In this document: positions 52,936-61,186 of the stretch, piece by piece
Layout: every line of letters begins with the position of its first letter
Position numbering within the stretch: the first letter of the stretch is position 1
DNA from: an uncultured Clostridia bacterium
GTDB lineage: Bacteria; Bacillota; Clostridia; Christensenellales; Aristaeellaceae
DNA length: 64,000 nt
NCBI GenBank assembly: GCA_937894675.1
Contig: CALCQO010000023.1
Span: 172,830 to 236,829 of the forward strand
Reading direction: 5' to 3'
Program-made: the position numbers and the translations under genes
The notes under the pieces: model-generated
Database searches by the model: none
Told to the model about the DNA's origin: nothing
What the model saw: only the letters and a program-made list of their open reading frames with translations

Positions 52936-54143
52936 TAGTTTTTCTTTCCCCGGCGCAGCAAAATGCCGTCCGGTTGTTGGAGCATGTCCCTGGTGATGAC
53001 ATAATCAATATCAGTAATCTTTTCGTTATCCACGAGCACAGCGCCTTGCTGCACCATCTTTCGCGCGTCGCTTTTAGATGTGCACAAACCGCTTAAATGC
53101 AGCATGGTGGTCAGGCGGTTATCTTCTTCCAGCATGCTGCCGCTGACAATGAATGTCGGGATATCTTCCAGACTTCCGCCTGTCTGCCCAAACAGGGCGG
53201 CGGCGGCGAGCTGGGCTTTCTCCGCTTCCTCCTGGTTGTGCACCAGCTTGGTGCACTCGTACGCCAGTACCTTTTTCGCCTCGTTGATATCGCTGCCTTG
53301 AAGGCTGCTTAGTCTGCGGACCTCATCCATGGGCAGGAAGGTGAGCATGCTCAGACATTTTTCTACATCCTCATCCGCGATATTGCGCCAGTACTGGTAG
53401 AAATCGTAGGGTGAGCATAGGTTGGCATCCAGCCAGAGCGCGCCTTTTTCCGTCTTGCCCATTTTTACGCCTTCACTGGTCAGCAACAGTTTGAAAGTAC
53501 AGGCGAATGCGGCTTCTCTTTCTTTTCTTCTGATTAAGTCAGCGCCGGAGAGCATATTGCTCCACTGGTCATCCCCACCCATTTGCAGACGGCAGTTGTG
53601 CTTTTTGAAAAGCTGCAGAAAATCGTAAGACTGCATGGGCATGTAATTGAACTCCAGGAAGGTAAGCCCGCGCTCATAACGCTGTTTATAGCAATCAGCT
53701 GCCAGCATGCGGTTGACAGAGAAATGCGCGCCGATATCGCGGATAAACTCCAGGTAGTTCAGGTGTAAAAGCCAGTCTGCGTTGTTTACCATCAGCGCCT
53801 TGTCGTTGGAGAAATCGATGAAACGGCCCAGCTGCTTCTTAATGCCTTCCGCGTTTTTCTCGATGGTTTCAACCGTCATCATTTTCCGCATGTCGGTTTT
53901 ACCACTGGGGTCGCCTATCATGGCGGTGCCGCCGCCGACCAACGCGATGGGGCGGTGACCGGCTTTTTGCATATGTGCCATGGCGATGATGGGAATAAAG
54001 TGTCCGAAGTGCAGGCTTTCCGCGGTGGGGTCAAACCCAACATAGAATGTCGTTTCTTCTTTTTCCAGCTGCTTGTATAAATCATCCTCAAAGGTTACTT
54101 GGGCAATAAAGCCGCGTTCCTTCAAAGTATCAAGAATGTGCAT
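52914..54143 (-). CDS. tyrS: Tyrosyl-tRNA synthetase
   Basis: 409-residue class I synthetase charging tRNA-Tyr. HIGH is present as HFGHF (ESLHFGHFIPI) and KMSKS as KMGKT (GVKMGKTEKG); FYVGFDPTAESLHFG and GGDDQWSNMLSG are TyrS specific. The C-terminal S4 domain starts about residue 345. It follows the aminotransferase gene by 18 nt with an AGGAGG site, downstream of a T-box leader whose specifier reads UAC (Tyr), so uncharged tRNA-Tyr should raise its expression. Confidence 0.97.
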   Translation of the reverse strand: MHILDTLKERGFIAQVTFEDDLYKQLEKEETTFYVGFDPTAESLHFGHFIPIIAMAHMQKAGHRPIALVGGGTAMIGDPSGKTDMRKMMTVETIEKNAEGIKKQLGRFIDFSNDKALMVNNADWLLHLNYLEFIRDIGAHFSVNRMLAADCYKQRYERGLTFLEFNYMPMQSYDFLQLFKKHNCRLQMGGDDQWSNMLSGADLIRRKEREAAFACTFKLLLTSEGVKMGKTEKGALWLDANLCSPYDFYQYWRNIADEDVEKCLSMLTFLPMDEVRRLSSLQGSDINEAKKVLAYECTKLVHNQEEAEKAQLAAAALFGQTGGSLEDIPTFIVSGSMLEEDNRLTTMLHLSGLCTSKSDARKMVQQGAVLVDNEKITDIDYVITRDMLQQPDGILLRRGKKNYCRLIMQ

Positions 54144-54161
54144 GCAATACCTCCTATTAAA

Positions 54162-55346
54162 TTAGTTTTCATCGAAACATGAGCGCAGGATGGACATTCC
54201 CTTGCGGATGGTATCCACATCTGCGTTTGAGAAGTTCAAGCGCAGGGTGTTCTTGTGTCCGCCCTCTGGATAGAAGGGCTCACCAGGCACAAAGGCCACA
54301 TTGTTTGCTACAGCTTTCTGGAAGAGGGGACCGACGTCCTTTCCTTCCGCGATGGCGGCAAATATAAACAGCCCGCCCTCAGGCGTGGTGTGATACTCGA
54401 TTGCCTGGATTTTTTTCAGTTCCTCCAGCATGGTGTGCATCTGCGTGCGATATACAGCGCAGGCTTTCTCAATCTGAGGCTTCAGCAGACCGCGGGTAAC
54501 AAACTCGTTGACGATCGCCTGATTAAGGCTGGGGGTGTGTACGTCAGCCGATTGCTTGCACACGGTGCATTTGCGGATAAGCGTCGCGTCGCCTACCATA
54601 AAACCAACACGCAAACCGGGGGAAATCACCTTGGAAAAACTGCCCATCAGAACCACCCAGCCGCCTTCATCAAAGGACTTGATCGAGGGAAGAGGTGTAC
54701 CCTCAAAACGCAGGGAGCGGTAAGGCTCATCCTCAGCGACCAGCATTTGATACTTGGCAGCCAATTGCGCGATGGTTTTTCGTCTTTCCAGAGACATGGT
54801 GATACCCGTCGGGTTTTGGAAAGTGGGAATTGTGTACAGCATTTTCGGATGGTGCATATTAATCAATCGTTCCAATTCCACGGTATCAATGCCGTTATCG
54901 TCGCTGGGGACTGGGACGATATTGGCCTCAAAGATTCGTAAACACTGAATATTACCAAGGAAGGTAGGGCTCTCGACCAAGACAGTGTCGCCCGGGTTTA
55001 AATAGGCTTTGCTGATTAAGTCCATTGCCTGGGAGGAGCCGGAAACCGGCAAAATTTCCTCTTGCGACGCGGTTACGGAAAATTCCTCAGCAACATACCC
55101 AACCAGTGTGTCCAGCAAGGGGCGGTACCCTTCCGTAGGCCCGTACTGCAGGAGTTTCTTGCCATCCTTTTTCAGCATATCCTGCGCGATATCCGCGATG
55201 GCTTCATCCGGCAGCGCGAAGTTGCCGGGATTACCGCCCGCGAATGAAATCATGCCGGGTTTTGCGGTTAATTTTAACAATTCACGAATTGCACTGCCTG
55301 TTATCGGCTCCATCCTTTTTGAAAACTGTAACTGCGCGTTTGTCAT
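54162..55346 (-). CDS. PLP-dependent aminotransferase (class I/II, 2-aminoadipate/aromatic type)
   Basis: 394-residue fold-type I aminotransferase. FAGGNPGNFALPD, TFQNPTGITMSLERR (Asn ligand to PLP), EDEPYRSLRF and the lysine segment MGSFSKVISPGLRVGF are visible. By itself the sequence resembles LysN/MocR-like transaminases with broad specificity. Being first gene in a Tyr T-box operon with tyrS, an aromatic aminotransferase role (tyrosine and phenylalanine formation or recovery) is the favoured reading, as inference. RBS AAGGAGGAAG. Confidence 0.88.
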   Translation of the reverse strand: MTNAQLQFSKRMEPITGSAIRELLKLTAKPGMISFAGGNPGNFALPDEAIADIAQDMLKKDGKKLLQYGPTEGYRPLLDTLVGYVAEEFSVTASQEEILPVSGSSQAMDLISKAYLNPGDTVLVESPTFLGNIQCLRIFEANIVPVPSDDNGIDTVELERLINMHHPKMLYTIPTFQNPTGITMSLERRKTIAQLAAKYQMLVAEDEPYRSLRFEGTPLPSIKSFDEGGWVVLMGSFSKVISPGLRVGFMVGDATLIRKCTVCKQSADVHTPSLNQAIVNEFVTRGLLKPQIEKACAVYRTQMHTMLEELKKIQAIEYHTTPEGGLFIFAAIAEGKDVGPLFQKAVANNVAFVPGEPFYPEGGHKNTLRLNFSNADVDTIRKGMSILRSCFDEN

Positions 55347-55362
55347 GACACTTCCTCCTTTT

Positions 55363-55397
55363 AAACTAAAACCTTCCTTCAGAAAACTGAAGGAAGG
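55363..55397 (-). terminator. T-box regulated terminator
   Basis: Minus-strand CCTTCCTTCAG, TTTT loop, CTGAAGGAAGG, then TTTTAGTTT. The 11-bp stem is the default terminator, disrupted when the T-box antiterminator forms. Confidence 0.93.
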
Positions 55398-55604
55398 CGA
55401 AAAACCGCGGTACCACTTCCATTTAACGCAATCGCGTTCTTATCGGAATTACTCCTGCGCTGTAAACGGCGCACCGTCAGGCGTCTACACAGCCATGCTT
55501 TCAACGCTGCGCTCCGGGACGTATTTCCTCTGTTCCGCTGTTTTCTTACACCTGCCGAAAACTCTCTTCAAGCCGGTTTGCAGAATACTTGCTCCCATCA
55601 TCGC
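55363..55604 (-). promoter_or_regulatory. T-box leader, specifier UAC (tyrosine)
   Basis: Minus-strand leader with Stem I features (GAUGAUGGGAG, AGUA bulge, AGAGAG, GGUGUAAG) and the specifier-loop context GGAAAUACGUCCCGGAGC, in which the triplet UAC encodes Tyr. The conserved T-box GAAGTGGTACCGCGG occurs at about 55403-55419, containing the UGGU that pairs with the tRNA acceptor end (a 3' discriminator A, as in tRNA-Tyr). A terminator follows. It should switch the aminotransferase-tyrS-yigZ operon on when tRNA-Tyr is uncharged. Confidence 0.92.
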
Positions 55605-55610
55605 AAGGAG

Positions 55611-55639
55611 AGTATATGGTTTTTGATTCTGCCTGTCAA
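55611..55639 (-). promoter_or_regulatory. Promoter of T-box/aminotransferase/tyrS operon
   Basis: Minus-strand TTGACA, 17-nt spacer, TATACT. The inferred start near 55604 places the Stem I sequence directly at the 5' end of the transcript. Confidence 0.85.
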
Positions 55640-55657
55640 GTTGGAAATGGCAGATTG

Positions 55658-55666
55658 TGCTATAAT
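55658..55666 (+). promoter_or_regulatory. Extended -10 of pgmB-like gene
   Basis: TGCTATAAT is a TGn-TATAAT extended -10. No good -35 lies 17 nt upstream; that region is shared with the -35 of the divergent T-box promoter, so the two promoters may compete. Confidence 0.6.
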
Positions 55667-55694
55667 ACATCTATAAAACTTTATGGGGGTCGCT

Positions 55695-56342
55695 ATGATA
55701 CAAGCTGTGATATTTGACCTGGACGGCGTGATTGTTTCTACGGATGAGTGCCATTATCAAGCATGGAAAAGAATGGCCGAGGAAGAAAACATTCCATTTA
55801 ATAGAACAATCAATGAAAGGCTGCGCGGCGTCAGCCGTATGGAGAGTTTGGACATCATTCTGGAGAACAGCGCCAGGGAATACTCGAATAAGGAAAAGGC
55901 TGCGCTTGCCGCCAGAAAGAACAGTTATTATGTGGAGTTGATCCAATCCTTATCGGAAAATGATTTGCTGCCCGGAGCCCTGCACGCCCTGCGGTCTTTG
56001 CGAGAGAACGGGATCAAAATTGCCATAGGATCCTCCAGCAAGAATACTCCTTTGATTATGAAACGGCTGGGGATTGAGAGTCTGTTTGATGCCGTTGCGG
56101 ACGGTAACGATATCAGCCGCAGCAAGCCGGACCCGGAAGTGTTCCTTCTTGCGGCTCAAAAGTTGGGGATGTCTCCGGGTGATTGTCTGGTGGTGGAAGA
56201 CGCGGATTCCGGTGTGGAAGCGGCGCTTCGCGCCGGCATGAAAGTGCTGGGCGTGGGAAGCGCGAAAAATAACCCGCGGGCAACGGTGACCGCGGGCGAT
56301 TTAAGCAGTTTTGACATACTATCCTATATCAGACAGTCATAA
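55695..56342 (+). CDS. Beta-phosphoglucomutase-like HAD protein
   Basis: 215-residue HAD-superfamily enzyme. Motif I FDLDGVIVSTD has both Asp residues of a phosphomutase/phosphatase, KPDPEVFLLAA and VVEDADSGVEAALRAGM are the later motifs, and the cap contains RLRGVSRMESLDIIL, matching the beta-PGM substrate-specificity loop. It may isomerise beta-glucose 1-phosphate from disaccharide phosphorolysis; no phosphorylase is adjacent. ATG 55695 with GGGGGT upstream is preferred over ATG 55683. Confidence 0.9.
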   Translation: MIQAVIFDLDGVIVSTDECHYQAWKRMAEEENIPFNRTINERLRGVSRMESLDIILENSAREYSNKEKAALAARKNSYYVELIQSLSENDLLPGALHALRSLRENGIKIAIGSSSKNTPLIMKRLGIESLFDAVADGNDISRSKPDPEVFLLAAQKLGMSPGDCLVVEDADSGVEAALRAGMKVLGVGSAKNNPRATVTAGDLSSFDILSYIRQS

Positions 56343-56348
56343 ATCTAG

Positions 56349-56936
56349 CTACTTTTTCAAGGAAAACTTGTTCTCTTTCCCTTGCATCAAACGCTGAATG
56401 TTTGCCCTATGCCGCCAGATACCAATCACCAGCAGCAGGAGGGTAAACGCGGCATCAGGCCAGAATGGACGGGTAAAAAAGGAGAGCAGCGCCACAACAG
56501 TAAGCAGGACAAGGCTGCCGACAGATACATATCGCAGCCAGAAGATAACCGCAACAGCCAACACAAACGCGATAACCGCTTCCATGGGGAACAGATACAC
56601 CAGGATGCCGCAGGAGCTCGCGATGCCTTTACCGCCCTTGAACTGATAGAATACTGGCCAGTTGTGGCCGATAACGGTAAACAGGCCGGCGATAAGAGCG
56701 CCGTTTCGTCCCATAAGCCAGGTGCCGATGAGAACGGAAATCAATCCTTTCAGGGAATCTCCTATAAAAGTAAGGACGCCGTGGCGTAAGCCCATAACGC
56801 GGGAAACATTGGTTGCTCCCGTGCTTTTGCTGCCCTCTTTGCGGATGTCTACCCCTGAGTGACTGGTGACAATTAAACCCGTGGAGAAGCATCCGAGCAG
56901 GTACCCAATAACCGCGCAGGCGAAATATCCAAGCAT
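56349..56936 (-). CDS. plsY: Glycerol-3-phosphate acyltransferase PlsY
   Basis: 195-residue membrane acyltransferase that moves acyl groups from acyl-phosphate to glycerol-3-phosphate, the first step of phospholipid synthesis with PlsX. GSKSTGATNVSRVMG is the phosphate-binding loop, followed by GHNWPVFYQFKGGKGIA and a late IWRHRANIQRL. Five hydrophobic helices fit the family. ATG 56936 follows der by 4 nt, with AAGGAGG inside the der end. It ends the DUF512-der-plsY operon. Confidence 0.95.
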   Translation of the reverse strand: MLGYFACAVIGYLLGCFSTGLIVTSHSGVDIRKEGSKSTGATNVSRVMGLRHGVLTFIGDSLKGLISVLIGTWLMGRNGALIAGLFTVIGHNWPVFYQFKGGKGIASSCGILVYLFPMEAVIAFVLAVAVIFWLRYVSVGSLVLLTVVALLSFFTRPFWPDAAFTLLLLVIGIWRHRANIQRLMQGKENKFSLKK

Positions 56937-56940
56937 GGTA

Positions 56941-58284
56941 TCAGTTATCCTCCTTTTCCCGCTCCCTGAGGAGAAATACAATAGGCGTTCCGGTAAAATC
57001 AAAACTTTTCCGCATTTGATTTTCCAGATACCTTTCATAGGCGAAATGCATCAGTTCCCTGTCGTTGACAAATAGCAGGAAAGTTGGGGGATAAACACCC
57101 TGCTGGGTGCTGTAATAGATGCGCAGCCGTCTTCCGCCTGACATGGGGGGCTGGAGGGAAATCTGCGCGTCTCCCAGCACGTCATTGAGCAAACCGGTGG
57201 GGATGCGCTTGCCAGCCTGAGCATATACTTTGTCAATCTCATCCCATACCTGGTGTACCCTTTGCCCTGTTAAAGCGGATATAAAGAGGACAGGGGAATA
57301 GGCGATGAAATTCAGCCGGTCCAGTACTTCTTTCTGGTACTTTTCCAGTGTACCAGTTTCCTTTTCCACATCATCCCATTTGTTCACAACGATGATGCAG
57401 GCCTTGCCCTCATCCCGGGCGATGCCGGCAATTTTGGTGTCCTGCTCGGTGACGCCGTCTTTGGCGTCAATCACAAGCAGCACAACATGGCATCTGCGGA
57501 TTGCAGCGAAACTGCGGATAACACTGTAACGCTCAATGGAGCCGTCTTCCACAGCCCGCTTGCGGCGGATACCCGCTGTATCAATCAGGTTATAAACTGT
57601 GCCGTTGGGGTGAACGAAGGGTGTGTCGATGGCATCCCTGGTCGTGCCGGGTATATTGCTGACCATCACCCGTTCCTGGCCCAGCAGCTTATTGACAAGC
57701 GAGCTTTTGCCTACATTGGGTCTGCCGACGATGGCGACCTGGACTACTTGGTCTTCCTCGTCTGTTTCAGCGTCGGTCTTAGGCGGCAGATGCTCAACAA
57801 TCTGGTCGAGCAAATCGCCCAGCCCCAGCATGTTGGCGCTGGAGATTCCAATGGGATTACCCAGCCCCAATGCGTAATACTCATAAATGTTTTCTTCCAG
57901 GCCTTGGTAATCCAATTTATTTACGACAAGCAAAACCGGTTTTTTCGCGGCGCGAAGGTAGTTGGCGATTTCCTCGTCCTGATGCATAAGCCCCGCCCGG
58001 ATGTCTGTAAAGAAACAGATAACATCCGCGGTATCAATAGCGACCTGTGCCTGATAACGCATTTGGGACAGCAGCACATCTTCGCTGAGCATGTCAATAC
58101 CGCCGGTATCAACCAAAGTGAAGCGGCGTCCGCACCATTCCACGTCCGCGTATACCCGGTCGCGGGTCACGCCCGGGGTATCCTCCACAATGGAAATGCG
58201 CTTTCCGGAAATGACATTAAAGAAAGTTGACTTGCCCACGTTTGGCCTGCCAACGATGGCGACAATGGGGATGTTTTGTATCAT
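56941..58284 (-). CDS. der: Ribosome-assembly GTPase Der (EngA)
   Basis: 447-residue protein with two tandem GTPase domains and a KH-like C-terminus, needed for 50S subunit assembly. G1 motifs are GRPNVGKST near the start and GRPNVGKSS near residue 188; DTGGID and DTAGIR are the G3 motifs, and NKLD and NKWD the G4 motifs. It lies between the DUF512 and plsY genes; der next to plsY is common in Bacillota. Confidence 0.97.
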   Translation of the reverse strand: MIQNIPIVAIVGRPNVGKSTFFNVISGKRISIVEDTPGVTRDRVYADVEWCGRRFTLVDTGGIDMLSEDVLLSQMRYQAQVAIDTADVICFFTDIRAGLMHQDEEIANYLRAAKKPVLLVVNKLDYQGLEENIYEYYALGLGNPIGISSANMLGLGDLLDQIVEHLPPKTDAETDEEDQVVQVAIVGRPNVGKSSLVNKLLGQERVMVSNIPGTTRDAIDTPFVHPNGTVYNLIDTAGIRRKRAVEDGSIERYSVIRSFAAIRRCHVVLLVIDAKDGVTEQDTKIAGIARDEGKACIIVVNKWDDVEKETGTLEKYQKEVLDRLNFIAYSPVLFISALTGQRVHQVWDEIDKVYAQAGKRIPTGLLNDVLGDAQISLQPPMSGGRRLRIYYSTQQGVYPPTFLLFVNDRELMHFAYERYLENQMRKSFDFTGTPIVFLLREREKEDN

Positions 58285-58294
58285 TCCAAGCTCC

Positions 58295-59593
58295 TCACAG
58301 ATTGCCGCGCAGCGCGCGGTAGAAAGATTCTCCGTTATTGGCGATTAAGCGGCACGGTATGCCTAGCGCTTCTATAAATTGCGAATATGGCATATCATCC
58401 AGAAACAGGGTGAGCTCATCATTCAGCATGGTTTCGGAGATAAAGACTTCATCAGCCGTTACTCCTTTTAATTGTTCCAGCAGATCCTGCGCTGTGATTA
58501 ACCCCGTTACCGTTACGGTGTGTCCGAAAAAATGATTATGAATGGGCAACACATTCACATCGACGCCTTTAGGCGCGTATGTTTCAACCCATTGACGCAT
58601 GTATGGGGCCAAGGAGGTTCCACAGGGAATGCAGACGGTTCTTTCTTTCACTGCCATTTCATAGGATGCTTTCGCGGCTGTGATGATGCCGTCCTCAAAC
58701 AGGCGGAGCATGCCGACGCCATTCTCAATCTGGGGAAACCCATCATAGGCGTCCGCTTGCGGGATGTCGGTATTGGTAATGCTCAGAAACTCATCGGATG
58801 GAAAGACAAAATGATTGCCGTATTCTTTTAAAGACCGCTCTTGGAATGCTTGACAGATAGACATGACATCATCCGCTTGTGCTTTGGAATAAACGGACAG
58901 TTCGTGCAAACCTTCCCGGTAACGGGTAAGCCCGACGGGTACAAGGGCGACGCTCAGCGTGTGAGGGCGAAGGCTGTACAAGTCTTCCAAAGTTTGCCTA
59001 AGAACATCCCCATCATTAACGCCTGGACAAAGGACAACTTGTCCGTGAAAACTGATGTTGTTTTCGGCAAGGGTACGCAAGCGATTCATCAATTTGCCCG
59101 CGTTGCGGTTGTTCAGCATGGCGCAGCGCGCGGTTTCATCCGTTACCTGGACCGAGATGTATAAGGGGCTGGCTTTTCTGGCGATGATGCGCTGAAACTC
59201 GTTTTCACCAACATTTGTCAGGGTAATGAAACTGCCCATCATCAAGGAATACCGCCAGTCGTCATCCTTGATGTACAGGGAGGGTCGCATGCCCTGTGGC
59301 ATCTGGTCAACAAAGCAAAAGATACATTGATTCGCGCATTCCCTAGGCGGGGGAAGGGCTTCAGAGGAAAGGACGATGCCCAAAGGTTTGGAGGCGGGCT
59401 TGATGATGTCAACCTCTCGTGCATGACCGCTCACCTTTTTAATCTGCAGACAGACATGTTTAACCGCTGTTAGCGCCTGAAAATCGATGCTATCCAAAAC
59501 TTTCTCGCCATTGATTTTTTCAATGATGTCGCCAGATGTTATCCCGAAACGGCTTGCCAGACTGCCGGGCTCCACAGAAAAAACTGTAACCAT
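58295..59593 (-). CDS. DUF512/PDZ radical SAM-like protein
   Basis: 432-residue protein: an N-terminal PDZ domain (about 1-70, GSLASRFGITSGDIIEKING), then a radical SAM-type motif CANQCIFC in a TIM-barrel-like core and a C-terminal DUF512 domain. The family is widespread next to der in Clostridia, but its reaction is unknown. Two adjacent ATG codons occur; the second (59593) sits at a better distance from AAGGAGG. It leads the operon DUF512-der-plsY. Confidence 0.9.
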   Translation of the reverse strand: MVTVFSVEPGSLASRFGITSGDIIEKINGEKVLDSIDFQALTAVKHVCLQIKKVSGHAREVDIIKPASKPLGIVLSSEALPPPRECANQCIFCFVDQMPQGMRPSLYIKDDDWRYSLMMGSFITLTNVGENEFQRIIARKASPLYISVQVTDETARCAMLNNRNAGKLMNRLRTLAENNISFHGQVVLCPGVNDGDVLRQTLEDLYSLRPHTLSVALVPVGLTRYREGLHELSVYSKAQADDVMSICQAFQERSLKEYGNHFVFPSDEFLSITNTDIPQADAYDGFPQIENGVGMLRLFEDGIITAAKASYEMAVKERTVCIPCGTSLAPYMRQWVETYAPKGVDVNVLPIHNHFFGHTVTVTGLITAQDLLEQLKGVTADEVFISETMLNDELTLFLDDMPYSQFIEALGIPCRLIANNGESFYRALRGNL

Positions 59594-59616
59594 CATAAGC
59601 CTCCTTCCCTGTATGC

Positions 59617-59645
59617 ATTATGGTTGAATTATCATTTCTTGTCAA
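59617..59645 (-). promoter_or_regulatory. Promoter of DUF512-der-plsY
   Basis: Minus-strand TTGACA, 17-nt spacer, CATAAT, about 24 nt upstream of the DUF512 gene. It is back-to-back with the tRNA-Ser promoter. Confidence 0.78.
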
Positions 59646-59663
59646 GAAATCATCCGGTAATCA

Positions 59664-59692
59664 TTGACGAGGCGGACAAAACATGGTATATT
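59664..59692 (+). promoter_or_regulatory. Promoter of tRNA-Ser
   Basis: TTGACG, 17-nt spacer, TATATT with TGG before the -10; about 17 nt from the mature tRNA 5' end. Confidence 0.75.
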
Positions 59693-59709
59693 ACCACTTG
59701 CGTCAGCTT

Positions 59710-59800
59710 GGAGAGTTGGCTGAGTGGTCGAAGGCGCACGACTGGAAATCGTGTAGGCGTTAATAGCGTCTCCAGGGTTCAAATCCCTGACTCTCCGCCA
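59710..59800 (+). tRNA. tRNA-Ser (anticodon GGA)
   Basis: Acceptor arms GGAGAGT and ACTCTCC pair fully; discriminator G and encoded CCA follow. The anticodon loop is CTGGAAA within the stem CACGA/TCGTG, giving GGA, which reads UCC and UCU. A long variable arm (about 18 nt) and the T-loop GTTCAAATC are typical of a class II serine tRNA. Confidence 0.97.
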
Positions 59801-59801
59801 G

Positions 59802-59828
59802 AATAGGATCCGCAAGGGTCCTATTTTC
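59802..59828 (+). terminator. Terminator after tRNA-Ser
   Basis: AATAGGATCC, GCAA tetraloop, GGGTCCTATT (10 pairs with one G-T wobble), followed by TTC. The T-run is short but the stem is strong. Confidence 0.75.
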
Positions 59829-59850
59829 ATGTATAAATTGGAATCATTTA

Positions 59851-59879
59851 TTGACATTGTACATTATGGTAGATATAAT
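59851..59879 (+). promoter_or_regulatory. Consensus promoter of AraC-type regulator
   Basis: Perfect TTGACA, 17-nt spacer, TATAAT. It may also drive the downstream mrnC-thyX-rlmB-sigH genes, which follow without a gap. Confidence 0.88.
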
Positions 59880-59907
59880 AGCGCTGTTGACAATCAGGAG
59901 GTTTGAA

Positions 59908-60783
59908 ATGTCGGAATCTATCATGTTTACCCTGGAGTATGACCATGCACAAAATGCCCCGTTCAATGTGGAAGGCGATCACCAGCCGGACCATTTAGCC
60001 GCTGAAAGCGGCGTCTGGATCGCGTCTGCAGGTTCTTCCATGCTTCCCACGGGGACCCACGCCCTAAAGGAACAAAGCACCTGGGTATGGCTGGTGACCC
60101 AGAGCGGGGATTGCCAGTTTACGGCAAACGATGTACGTTTTCAGATGAAAACCCGGGATTGCTGTATGATCCCTCCCCATACCAAAGATGTAATCCTGGT
60201 CGCGTCCCAGGAAACCCGCGTTATTTGGATGACCATCGACGGCCGTCTGGCCGCGCTGTTCATGCATCAAATGGGAGCGATCTCCCACCGCCCCATGAAA
60301 CAGGGAGCCTTGCCATCCCAAATGAAGTTAGCCCGCCACATTGTTCAAGCCACCGTCCGCATTCAGGCCTCCCAGGAGGGATCCTCCGCGCAGCTGCAGC
60401 AGCTGTTATGGGCGATGCTGGCATCTCATAGCGGGCAGCCGGTAGCGATGGACGCGGTTCTTTCTCATGAAATTGCCAAGGTTGTGGATGCCATGCGCAA
60501 AAATCAATACCAGGATAGTTTTTCCCTTAGCGACATGGCCAATATCAGCCGCATGCCGGTGGAGACATTCCGTAAACGCTTTGTATCCGAAGTAGGGATG
60601 CCCCCGCAGAGCTATCAGCTGTTCTGCAAGATGGAGCGGGCCAAAACTCTTTTAAAGGATGGCTACACGGTAAAGCAGACCGGCGCGGAAGTCGGTATGA
60701 ATGACCCATATCATTTTTCGAAAACCTTTAAAAACATTGTTGGGATGAGTCCCTCCATGTACTGCAAGACCACACAGGAATAA
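59908..60783 (+). CDS. AraC-family transcriptional regulator
   Basis: 291-residue regulator with an N-terminal cupin-like sensing domain (residues about 20-120, with the Gly/His-rich beta strands of AraC sensors) and a C-terminal double helix-turn-helix (about 195-290). The recognition region SLSDMANISRMPVETFRKRFVSEVGMPP and the second helix DPYHFSKTFKNIVGMSPSMYCK match AraC/XylS. Effector and targets are not evident; no sugar operon lies next to it. It ends 1 nt before mrnC, hinting at co-transcription with RNA-maturation genes. RBS AGGAGG; start ATG 59908. Confidence 0.88.
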   Translation: MSESIMFTLEYDHAQNAPFNVEGDHQPDHLAAESGVWIASAGSSMLPTGTHALKEQSTWVWLVTQSGDCQFTANDVRFQMKTRDCCMIPPHTKDVILVASQETRVIWMTIDGRLAALFMHQMGAISHRPMKQGALPSQMKLARHIVQATVRIQASQEGSSAQLQQLLWAMLASHSGQPVAMDAVLSHEIAKVVDAMRKNQYQDSFSLSDMANISRMPVETFRKRFVSEVGMPPQSYQLFCKMERAKTLLKDGYTVKQTGAEVGMNDPYHFSKTFKNIVGMSPSMYCKTTQE

Positions 60784-60784
60784 T

Positions 60785-61186
60785 ATGCTGTCTGAACAGG
60801 AAATTCTATCCCTGCACCCGCTTCATCTTGCCTTCGTGGGAGATTCGGTTTACACGATGCTGGTCAGGGTACACCATATTGAGCGGCAGGGCAAACTAAA
60901 ACAGCTGCATCAATGGACGACATCCATGGTATGCGCGGCGTCTCAAGCAAGATACCTGCAGCGGCTATTGCCCGATTTATCGGATGATGAGCTGGAAATC
61001 GTCCGCAGGGGGAGAAACGCTCATGCCAGACACACTGCGCCTAAATCAGCTTCAACCCAGGAATATGCTGGTTCCACAGCCCTGGAAGCACTGTTTGGTT
61101 TCTTATACCTCCTTGGCAGAAACAGCCGGATGGAGGAGTTGTTCCATTTGATTACTGCTATGGATGGGGAGGAAAACGATGCCTAA
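60785..61186 (+). CDS. mrnC: Mini-ribonuclease III
   Basis: 133-residue RNase III-like domain without the double-stranded RNA-binding domain. It processes 23S rRNA ends in Bacillota. The catalytic helix region is LAFVGDSVYTMLVR, and GRNAHARHTAPKSAS and STALEALFGFLYLLG complete the family pattern, with the metal-binding Asp and Glu residues in place. The gene starts right after the AraC stop and ends 8 nt inside thyX. Confidence 0.92.
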   Translation: MLSEQEILSLHPLHLAFVGDSVYTMLVRVHHIERQGKLKQLHQWTTSMVCAASQARYLQRLLPDLSDDELEIVRRGRNAHARHTAPKSASTQEYAGSTALEALFGFLYLLGRNSRMEELFHLITAMDGEENDA

